Of a stretch of DNA of 64,000 bases, positions 39,461-48,799 are shown one piece after another. The notes beneath the pieces are model-generated. The model was not told the DNA's origin. It saw only the letters and a program-made list of their open reading frames with translations, and made no database searches. Each line of letters starts with the position of its first letter. Position 1 is the first letter of the stretch. The stretch comes from Phoebastria nigripes (lineage: Eukaryota; Chordata; Aves; Procellariiformes; Diomedeidae), in the NCBI GenBank assembly GCA_035582835.1, contig JAYKAV010001278.1:1157542-1221541 (forward strand), read 5' to 3'. The position numbers and the translations under genes are program-made.

Positions 39461-42400
39461 CTCAAACTGTCCATTCTCATCTAGCTCCTCAACTCTGGTC
39501 AAATTAGGCGCTCCAGGTCTATCTGTGAGTTCAGCTATTGTCTTTTCATTTTCCTATGGTAATGAAAACCAGTTTTCAGTTAAAAGTATTCCATGTCATG
39601 AAAAGTTATCTACAGAGAATATTTCAGATGTGCTAAAATGACATTACGTATTAATATAAAGATAATACTTTAGATGCGTGCTATACAAATGTGCTAGTAT
39701 GCGAATATGGTCTTTGTATGCTTGTTAAGACTATTTTTATCAGTTTTTTTTAAATAACAGGAATTTTGGTTTAAATTTCTACATATTCATTTTTCCTTTC
39801 TCTTTCATACTGTCAGTTTCTACAATTATGTTCTGTCAGTATTTTAACAGAGCACTCTAAAAATGTACATATCTCTAAAATATGACGTGCTCCACATAAA
39901 TTTAAGAGATATTCACATTTAAAAGCTTTATTGAGATAAACATGCTAATTATCAGTGTTTGTTTTTACTGAAATAGCATTAAAAGACCATCCATTTACAT
40001 GGACATCTGTATATGCATTCTTTTGCTAGTACAAATTCCTGTGCACCAGGAGGATTTCAGAATCAAGAGGCATCCCAATTCCAAACCACAGTTCCTCTTC
40101 CAGGTACAGCAAATGGACTTTGCGCTGACACACAGTAAAACATTACTGTCTAGACACTTAAATTAGACATGCTTAAGTTATAATACTTTCTCATAAATAC
40201 TGTCAAGGAATGTGAAAGCATCAACTAAGCTGATCTTATGCTAAATTTTGCAATAAATTTATGCTCTGTTCTGAATATAAACTAAATAAACCTAATAGAA
40301 CAGACCAAAATTCAAGTATAAAACCCAGACTGGAAGCAAGGTGTTAGACATTCTTCCCCCATTTTCACAATTTTTTTTTAAAATTATGTGTTAGTTCAAC
40401 ACCCAGGGACTTCTGCGTGGTGTTTCGTATTTAGTGCCTGCATCTGGAAAAGACAGCTGATTAACAGTATTTTCAAACCACTGATTAAGCTTTGGCTTAA
40501 ACCTCTTGATCTTTCTGCTGCAGCAGTTCGTCTTCTTCATTCTGCAGTTCCAACTCCTCATGTTCTTGTTCCAACTGACCCTGCAGTCAGTTTAAGAAAG
40601 GACAAATTAGAAGGAAAAAACCCACATTCATCTTCCCTGCCCCATTGCTTACAATGTATTTCACTATTGAAATCTTAAATAAAATTTAAAAAGGAAACAT
40701 AAAACATAACTGCAATATTAATAACATAAAGCCCTTTCAGTATCATCTGACTCAACATTTTCATAGGTTTTAGACTCACATGGATAGAAAGGCTTTACTA
40801 CCAAGAGGAAGAAGAAATAGACAGCTGAAGTTAGTGTACACACTTAAGATACTGTCTCATTCCTCATGCTCTTTATCAGTCCATATTCATTATCTCCTAT
40901 ACTTTGGATTAAGCTCTTCGATACTTCCTATGGTATCTAGCACAGACAGATGAATCCACATAGAACCAAATCTATAGAAAAGATCGGTAAGCAATAACAT
41001 TAACATTCATCATCTTCATCATAAACCTTTAAAATTTCCAATTTGAAATATCTAATACAAAGTGTTTATTATTTGTGAGCTTAAGTGATGCTTATTGCAT
41101 CAAAACTTCAGAAACTGCATGATCTAAGTGTTCACATTCAACAACACTAGGGCATAGAGAACACTGCTGTAACATTTTGTGAGCAGTTACTACAAACATT
41201 GCCATATTGTAGTAACTAGTTTTCACATTCCTTTTTGGTACATGTAATCAAAACATGCCTGAGTATGTGACTATAGCCAAAATTGTGAGTTAGGTTAAAA
41301 AATGTGTCTAATGTGAGTATTGTTCAACATCTTTCCCTTAGTTTACATGAAATAATTTATTTAATTCTCTGTGAATTATCCCTAGACACAATCTCATATT
41401 CTTGATTCCATTTACTATTTTAAATGACTCATGAAATCCTTAAGCACATAACTTTTGGTCTGCAAATTAGTAAATTCCAACTTTTAAAAGTGCAAGTGAA
41501 ATAGAATGAATGCATCTTACACTAGAACTGGGCTTAACAAGATCAGCACAGATTTAAAATTACACTTTTGATTTTAACATGAAAAGTCAGCCATGTAAAA
41601 AAATCCAGTCAGACAATGTCATTACCACAGCAACAGAGGCTGTAACATGTGTGGTCAAATTCATGTGGCTCCTTTATAAAGGATAGCTAGAAACACAGAT
41701 GTTATCTTTATTTCTCATATTTCAAGCCCACATAGTATAGGATCCAAATTGCTTTATGCCAACAGAATGCTCAGGTAGCTAAGGAAAGAAAAAGGCACCT
41801 CATTGGATCAGGCTATAAATACTGCTTAAATATGCAATCTTCATTCACTGATTCCCAACCATTTTCAGGACTCTATAATTGTGTATACATTCTCATTACC
41901 TTTTTTTGTCTTACCGATATTACATTGAAGTAGCTTGAGACAATGGTTGGTTATTACACCCAGACCTCCCAGCAGGCCTGTCAAAAATTTTTGCAATGAT
42001 TTCTAGCTTTATTTGCACCAGCTCTTGTTCATAATTAACTACAGAAGACAGTCTACTTATTTTAGTTACTTCTCATGCAAGTCTTAAATTGCTTGCTTTT
42101 TACTTTAGGCTCCTTCATTTTTTTTTTATAACATTTTACCGTATAGTATGTAAGTTTTCCTTCCCATGTGCTGACTAATCATTTCAGTTATTATTTAGAA
42201 AAGTGAGATTAAAATACTTGTTTTATGCTACCTTCTATCAAAATCATTATACAGAGATTAGAAGTACACAGACCGCTAAAAGATGCCACAGCATCATACG
42301 CTATTTATAGTTATCTATTATTAAGTATTATTAACCCAACGTTGTTCTTCAAGTTTCCACTGGATCATTAGCTCTTCTTCCTTCATTTTTCTTAACATTT

Positions 42401-42703
42401 CGAGTTCTACCAGGGCTGCCTCCCGTTCTTGTTCCAGCTCAATCCTCTCCAACATTCTCTATTTCAGAGATAACACAGAAACAATTAAAAAAATAAAGAG
42501 AGATTAAATAGCGTGAATTATATTGTCATGAATTTTTTTGCCCAAGATGGATCCACCTTTTTTTCTTCATCTAAGATNCTTCTGTAATTGTAAATCCAAT
42601 GTGCCAGATACTCTATTGGATCAGCTGGCCGATGCACTACAACCTCTGCCAGTCCCTTTTTCAAGCAGCTTCCCAGGCATCTCTTCAGATACTGAGACTC
42701 CAT
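39461..42703 (-). CDS. DYDC1: DPY30 domain-containing protein 1 (four certain coding exons)
   Basis: Exons: 42557-42703, 42336-42458, 40503-40580 and 39461-39553, all phase 0, giving 147 residues plus a probable short last exon. Residues about 4-42 form the DPY-30 motif ([16 protein letters not shown], then [16 protein letters not shown]), a dimerisation/docking fold shared with DPY30 of SET1/MLL complexes and with axonemal radial-spoke proteins. Residues about 50-116 are a Glu/Lys/Gln-rich helical, probably coiled-coil stretch. The last certain exon ([20 protein letters not shown]) matches the C-terminal signature of DYDC1, not DYDC2. An N at 42578 leaves residue 42 unresolved (Arg or Ser). 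The start is bounded: an in-frame TGA lies directly before the ATG, and a splice acceptor (AG at 42713-42714) lies just upstream, so the 5' UTR begins in a separate upstream exon. The donor at exon 2 (GTTAAT) is weak; the alternative GT breaks the frame. Confidence 0.88.
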
Positions 42704-42709
42704 TCACAT
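42704..42709 (-). promoter_or_regulatory. Minimal start-stop upstream ORF abutting the DYDC1 start
   Basis: On the minus strand ATGTGAATGGAG places ATG-TGA directly in front of, and in frame with, the DYDC1 start codon at 42701-42703. Because the splice acceptor is at 42713-42714, the element would be in every mRNA using this exon. Start-stop elements are known to stall scanning ribosomes in some mRNAs; a role here is inference. Confidence 0.5.
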
Positions 42710-43933
42710 CTACTAACAACAGACAGACATTAGCCATCAGTGTCAGAATTAAATTAGGGTTTTTAAGAATTATTGCCTCAGGCACCAAATACTGAATATA
42801 ACATTACTCTTTTTTATTTTATTAACCTGGCAATTAACAGAAGAAATTTATTTAAATTTAATATCGGTTTAGTTCTTAAAAGCTCCAGTGATAGATCAGT
42901 TATACCAAGCACTGCAGAAAAAATCCTCACACACCCCCCCCTTACTGTTTAGGCACGTATAATTCAGAAACTGCTTGGAAATACGCTGGTAATTCTAGGT
43001 CAGCATGATAGCAAAAACCCTCAAAACCACAACAGGACATAGAAAACTTCTATACAGATATTGAAGAACAGCGAAGTAGTTCTATGAATGATTAAGGACA
43101 GATTTCAGTTTGAACCAACAAAGCTATCTTTAGGATATGTCTGCAAGACTAGGGCGTGAAGCAATCACTCTATACAGTTAATGAAAGGAACAAATCTCTG
43201 TGCACACACAAGGTTTTACTGGCCCTGTGCCAGTAAACACATAACACATCTGAAACCCGATTTCTGCAATGCCGAAACACCCTTCGTCTCGCGCAGCCTG
43301 GCCCGGAGAAGCAGCGGATCCCTCGCTAGGAACGGCGCCCGTCGAGCAGCAAGTCCCCCCAAACACGCCACGCAGCTCTGCGCCAGACGGCCCGTCGGCA
43401 GTGGAGAGCCAGGGCATTTCACAGCGCCCTGTGTGAAATGCCGCGACTGTAAAACCTCTCTCACCCCCCGGCTGCACACCGGCTCCTGAGCTGGTGGGTC
43501 CGGAGCTAGCTGTCAAGGCCCCGAGAGCACTAGTAGACCTTAACTGTCCTGACCATTTTCACCTGGAGCCTCCACCCACGTCCTCTGCCCCCAGGCTCCA
43601 TTTAAGCACAGGCTGGGGCCTTACCCCTCTTCTGAGCTCCACGCTGTGCGGGCCTGTTCCTAGCCCTGCTCCTGTGGCACTGTTCGGATTTCCTGGCTGG
43701 ACCTGGCACGTTACCCTGCCTCGCCCGGTGCTCCGTGGACTGTCGCTAGGACCCGGTGCTGTCACCACCCTACCTCTGGCGCCGTGGGGCTGCGCGCTGT
43801 CGGTGAGGTAATTACCCCGTCTGCGCTGTGACCGCCCTCGGCTCCCTGCTCGCTCTTCCCTCAGAGAGCAGCCCCGCTCCTGCTGCTCCCTGGCACTACC
43901 TCCCGGAGCCCCGAGCGCAGCCCTGGGACAGCA

Positions 43934-43982
43934 TCCTCCTCCTCCTCCACCACCACCACACACACACACACACACACACACG
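43934..43982. repeat. Compound microsatellite (CCT)n(CAC)n(CA)n
   Basis: CCT units pass into CAC units and then into about 12 CA dinucleotides, inside the CpG island. Likely polymorphic in length. The complementary strand is purine/TG-rich and could adopt Z-DNA, but no function is shown. Confidence 0.9.
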
Positions 43983-44115
43983 CTCCTACCGACCGCCTGT
44001 CTCCGGCCCAACGGCTGTTGGGCGCCTCTCCACCCGCTCCAACGCCGTAACGGCCACAACGGCGCCCTGCGCAGAGAGCCTCTGGGGAGGCGCGCGCCGC
44101 CCCAGAACGCGCTGG

Positions 44116-44128
44116 GTTGCTGAGCAAC
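44116..44128. promoter_or_regulatory. RFX X-box
   Basis: GTTGCTGAGCAAC is a palindromic match to the RFX consensus GTTRCY-N(0-3)-RGYAAC with a 1-base spacer. It sits in the CpG island upstream of DYDC1, a gene of the ciliary DPY30-motif family. RFX factors drive many ciliary genes through promoter X-boxes. Confidence 0.65.
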
Positions 44129-45197
44129 ACCGCTCGCGAGCGCACCGCGACCTGCACGTAGCCGGCAGGAGGCACGCGATTGGAGGGAGGCCCGCCGGCA
44201 CAGCGGGGCGGTGCCGGGTGGGCGGTGCCAGCTGCTGCCGCCGCCCGCCGCTGCCACCACCCCGTCGGTCGGGGGCCGCGGCGCCGGGCGCGGGAGGGGC
44301 GTCCCAGGGCGGCGTCCGGCAGCCGCATCCTTCACAGGAGCGGGGGGTGAACCACCGAGGACAGCCGAAACGGGGCGTCCGCTCCCGCTACCCCACCGGC
44401 TCGCGGTGGGGTCTTCCTAGGGACAAACCCACTTTAAATGCGTTTAACGCCATCTCTCCATGAACAGTTTCCCTTCGTAACAGAAGGGGTTTCCACAAAA
44501 CCGAAAAACATCTTTAATCAGTCCTGATGCAATACACGGGCAACGTACAGAGCCTTCCTGTTTAGTTTATAGATTAAATAATCCTCTGTGTGTGTATAAA
44601 TATGTATACACATGTAGATAGCGACTAGAAAGCAATTTAGGAAAGAAAATACTCTTGGAATTTTAGCATGAGGAACCTGAGCTAACACTGAAGGAGGGTT
44701 TTGTACCCAAGTACAGGGTAGCTTTTTAAATAAAGCTGTGATCTCCCACGCTTGAAGTTAGGCTTCCAGAATTAAAGCAGACGATCTTTTCTCCTCGTTG
44801 AAAAACTTCTTGGCCGACATTCACCTCAAATTTAGCCAGCTGTTTGTTTTACTGGCAACTTTTAATCGGGTATTAAAAAACCCTGCGAGTAATTGCAGCT
44901 GAAAGAATTAGTTCAGCGTCTGTATCATTCTGAAGCTTAATTGCACTAACGTGATCTTGGTCTTTCCCTAGCAGACATGAAAGATTGCAGAATGAATTCT
45001 TTCCAGAATGAAAGACTGCATGGGAGTAATGACGCATGCAGCTGATAAAACTGACTTTTGAAAGGTAAGACGCTGGCTGCAGTGCTTCTTACACGACACA
45101 CACCTGGCAGAAATCGCAGGCCGGGAGCAGGCATTACTGCTCCGGCCAGAGGATGTCGCTGCCGCTCGGCGAACGCGTTTCACAGGGCGGCAAAGGC

Positions 45198-45291
45198 GCG
45201 GCCGCCTTGACCCCCGGGGCCGAGGGGAGGCCCACCCCCGGGCTGCGGCCGCCTTGACCCCCGGGGCCGAGGGGAGGCCCACCCCCGGGCT
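45198..45291. repeat. Two exact tandem copies of a 47-bp GC-rich unit at the gap edge
   Basis: The units at 45198-45244 and 45245-45291 appear identical and stop one base before the N run. This may be the start of a longer minisatellite that defeated assembly, or an assembly duplication at the gap edge. Confidence 0.85.
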
Positions 45292-45292
45292 G

Positions 45293-45572
45293 NNNNNNNN
45301 NNNNNNNNNNNNNNNNNNNNNNNNNNNNNNNNNNNNNNNNNNNNNNNNNNNNNNNNNNNNNNNNNNNNNNNNNNNNNNNNNNNNNNNNNNNNNNNNNNNN
45401 NNNNNNNNNNNNNNNNNNNNNNNNNNNNNNNNNNNNNNNNNNNNNNNNNNNNNNNNNNNNNNNNNNNNNNNNNNNNNNNNNNNNNNNNNNNNNNNNNNNN
45501 NNNNNNNNNNNNNNNNNNNNNNNNNNNNNNNNNNNNNNNNNNNNNNNNNNNNNNNNNNNNNNNNNNNNNNNN
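45293..45572. other. Assembly gap of 280 N
   Basis: A run of N in the GC-rich EXOSC3 promoter/exon 1 region. It removes the start codon and roughly the first 35 residues of EXOSC3, judged against the 275-residue human protein. Confidence 1.
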
Positions 45573-48500
45573 CGGGGACGTGCTGCTCCTCCCCGCCCAC
45601 CCTGACGAGGACGGGGAGCGGCTGCGGCTGGGCGCCGGCGCGGCCCCGCGGGGCCGGCTGCTCTGCGGGCCGGGCCTGCGGCGGTGCGCGGCCGGGCTGC
45701 TGGTGACCAAGTGCGGCCTGCTGCGGCACCGCCAGGCGAGCGGCGGCGCGGCGGCGGGAGGCGCCTACTGGGTGGACTCGCAGCAGAAGCGGGTAGGGGC
45801 GCGGAGGGACCGGGAGGGGCGGGGGCAGCCCCCGTCTTGTCTGCTCTTAACCGCCCTCTTTGTCCACGAACCCCGTTTGCAGTATGTTCCGGTCAAGGGN
45901 GACCACGTAATCGGAATAGTGACGGCCAAAGCGGGAGACGTGTTTAAGCTGGACGTCGGTGGGAGCGAGCAGGCATCTCTGTCCTACTTGGCCTTTGAAG
46001 GCGCCACGAAGAGGAACAGGCCAAATGTGCAGGTAGTATTTTTGTTTGTTGGAGGTAAGGCTTTAGCGATGTCGTTTGGTGGTGCTTCTATTAGTTTTAA
46101 TAGTTTTTCTTAGTAGAAGGTATTTTTATAAGTCGCACATAAGAGCAGGAGTGCAGGTTTATTTGCAGTGGTTTTGCTGTGGCCCTCCTTGGAGTTTTTT
46201 GCACGATTAGGCTGTGGGCTTTCTGAGGTTTCTTAAGAGAACACGTAACTAGTGTGGTTTGGTATCTGTCAGATGGCAGGCTTTTTCACTCCTTGCACTT
46301 TAACTTTCCCACAATACTGCCAGCAGTAGATACAGTTCATGAGTAATGTGCATCCAAGGGGGCACTCTGAAGTTAAGGTTTTAAAACAAGCTCTTACACC
46401 ATCTGATACTGGTAGAAAACAGTTGCTTTTTAATAACACTGTTATAAACAGTTGAGGCATACGCATACCACAGCATCTGCATTGAACTGAAATACCATCA
46501 CCAGAATGTAAAAATGGACTGTAAAGAAAAACAAAATAGGTTGTGTCATTTTTTTGTTGTTGTCCTGATAAGAGCAGGTTGCTTAGACTTTTAATACTGT
46601 TGAAGTCTGAAGAAAGAGGAATTCATGTTTGGTATTTAAAAAAGAAAAGAGGAATACTCCATGAAATAATAAAATTCTGTACTTTTTTGTATCTTTCAAG
46701 TTCCACTAGTGATACAAGATAATTCTTCCTAGAGGATGTTTCCTTTAGTAGAAGAAGAGTAAATGAAAATTCCTATTATACCAGTTTATTTTTCTATCAC
46801 CAATATTTTAAAACAATTTTGTGGCTGTATGGGAGGATCTTTATCAACTGAGCATTTCTTACAAATGTGCCATATGATCTTCTCTAATACTTTCTTTTTG
46901 ACATTGCTTTGTTTAGGTGGGAGATCTCATTTATGGTCAGTTCCTTGTAGCAAATAAAGACATGGAACCAGAGATGGTCTGTATAGACAGCAGTGGAAGA
47001 TCAAGTGGAATGGGACTAATTGGACAAGACGGCTTCCTCTTTAAAGTTTCCTTAGGTCTAATAAGAAAGTAAGTACTGATTGAAGTAAGTAGTCACTCTA
47101 ATGCGTAATATGGTGGGTAGGATTCGCACTATTTCCTCTGAGCAGTGTGGACAATTTGGTAATCAGTGCGTGTAATTGTTCTAGTGCATTTATGCCAGTT
47201 TTACTGAATAGAGTATGGATATTGACCTAGAAGGAGCATGTATTTTCCCCCTTATGAGACTTAGATGCTCTTCTATATGTGATGTGGTTGCCAGGGCAGT
47301 ATGGAAAATAAAACCATTGACCTGGGGAAACCAAACATTCAAGCTGGGGTTTCAGGTATGTACCTACTACCTTGAAGTTTAAAAATGGAAATGCTTACTG
47401 TCCTTTTTCTGGGGTAGTGGGGGATGTAAATTTGGCTGACAGCTGATTAAAGGGGTCTTTCCATATCAATACACATTATTTTCTGACTTCCATTGAGGAA
47501 TTAAGGATACAGATAAAAAAATTGTGGGGTTTTCATTTAAAACTGACATGTTAATCCAGGAACTGTTTCATAAGTTCTAAATGTATTGTGAACTTTGGAG
47601 TTACTTATGCTGATGTAAATACAAGACTTTTGTGACTATCAAAGAGTACCAGCTTATATGGATAAATGATGGCCAAGTTTTGTTGTTGCTTTTGAGTGGG
47701 GGTTTTTTGTTTGGTTTTGTTCTTTGGAAAAGCAATCTGGAGTTGCAGAGCAGCTATTTCATACTTGGATTTTTTTAAGTAACGATTTGTCTGGTTTACA
47801 TGTCCCATCAGAATTCAGTGTGAACTGATACAAAATATTTTGCAGCCATTCTGCTGCTTTTCCAAATTTTGTCTGTATGCAAGTAAAGAAATAACAGTAA
47901 TTACAAGTAAACTGCTAAATCCTGATGTGTTTGTTTCTTCTTTGAGAAAGCATGTTGAAGCTTGATTTAATCCTAGATGTATTACAATATTCTTGACACT
48001 TATTTTTCAGTATGCTGTCATCTAATGAAAACAAAATGTTCTGTTTACTGCTGTTAATATTGTCTCCTGAAGGAGAAGGGAAGTCATGTTTTGAAAGACA
48101 CATCTTTAACACTGGAGTCAAATTTATAAATAGCACCACTTTGTCAAACAACGTAGTTTTAGAATTTATTAAATCAATTTAAAATGGATTTAATTTTAAA
48201 TCTGTTAAATTTGTCTTTAAATTTGTCAGGTATTACTTCTGAATCTAATTAGAAAAAACAACTAAATTCACAAGTGCTGTATTTTTTTAGGTGCATATAT
48301 TTTATGAGAGGAGAATTAAAAATCTGATACTGTATTGCATTTTGGATGCATATGCAGCTGGATCATCTTACCTTTTGGTGTTGCTTTAATAGCTCCCATA
48401 ACACCAGTACTGCAGTTTAGTTATTGATTGATAATAATGCAGTGTCTATTGTATGTGAGCACTTAACTACTTCCTCTGACTTTTTTTAATCTTGTTTGCA

Positions 48501-48703
48501 GACTCTTGGCTCCCAAATGTGAAATAATTCAGGAGTTGTCACAATTGTACCCGTTTGAGCTGGTGCTGGGAATGAATGGAAGAATATGGGTAAAGGCCAA
48601 AACAGTTCAACAGACTTTAATTATAGTAAATATTTTGGAAGCCTGTGAGTATATGACTGCAGAACAGAGAAAGCAAGCGCTTGCCAAATTGTCAGGGAAT
48701 TGA
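45573..48703 (+). CDS. EXOSC3: Exosome complex component RRP40 (5' end in gap)
   Basis: This is one of the three S1/KH cap subunits of the nuclear and cytoplasmic RNA exosome, which degrades and processes RNA 3' to 5'; the cap helps guide RNA to the catalytic subunits. Exons: 45573-45792 (partial), 45883-46032, 46917-47068 and 48502-48703 (TGA at 48701-48703). They give 240 visible residues of about 275. Exon 1 shows CGPGLRRC and [11 protein letters not shown], then YWVDSQQKR. Exon 2 opens the S1 domain ([19 protein letters not shown]) and contains [17 protein letters not shown]. Exon 3 has [20 protein letters not shown]. Exon 4 holds the KH-like end with [17 protein letters not shown]. Similarity to human RRP40 is high throughout. 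The N at 45900 leaves Gly in every case (GGN). Introns and four exons show that it is not a retrocopy. Its position here differs from human. Confidence 0.97.
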
Positions 48704-48774
48704 TAAGAGAAAACCTTGAGGATTTGTTTGAGATGACTGTAGGCTGTTTTGGTTATTTTTGTATTCAGATTTAT

Positions 48775-48780
48775 ATTAAA
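48775..48780 (+). terminator. EXOSC3: Candidate EXOSC3 polyadenylation signal (ATTAAA)
   Basis: ATTAAA, the commonest variant hexamer, lies 72 bases after the EXOSC3 stop. A second ATTAAA occurs at 49024-49029. No AATAAA was noticed closer. The choice between them cannot be made from sequence alone. Confidence 0.35.
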
Positions 48781-48799
48781 AGCCATTTTTTAAATGAAG

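Larger units (their letters stand above)
43240..44420. promoter_or_regulatory. CpG island, likely DYDC1 promoter
   Basis: A sharp rise in GC and CpG relative to the flanks, about 0.5-1.7 kb upstream of the first DYDC1 coding exon. The open frames here (up to 258 codons on the minus strand) are by-products of high GC and match no protein I know. It includes a compound microsatellite and a perfect RFX X-box. The 5' non-coding exon of DYDC1 probably starts here. In human a shared promoter drives DYDC1 and the divergent DYDC2. Confidence 0.7.
45130..45860 (+). promoter_or_regulatory. CpG island over EXOSC3 exon 1 (interrupted by gap)
   Basis: Extreme GC and CpG density on both sides of the N gap, ending within intron 1 of EXOSC3. 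It is the expected housekeeping promoter and first exon. The transcription start and start codon are presumably inside the gap. Confidence 0.75.

Noticed and set aside
43559..44335. 258-codon open frame on the minus strand in the CpG island
   Set aside because: Low-complexity Arg/Gly/Ala/Pro composition, includes the CA microsatellite translated as a Cys/Val run, and overlaps equally long frames on the other strand. It is a GC artefact.
44968..45729. Open frames on both strands crossing the N gap
   Set aside because: They stay open only because N codons cannot be stops. The real coding signal here is EXOSC3 exon 1 on the plus strand, from 45573.
45573..48703. EXOSC3 as a processed retrocopy
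   Set aside because: It has three introns with proper GT-AG borders at positions consistent with the four-exon human gene, and no poly(A) tail.
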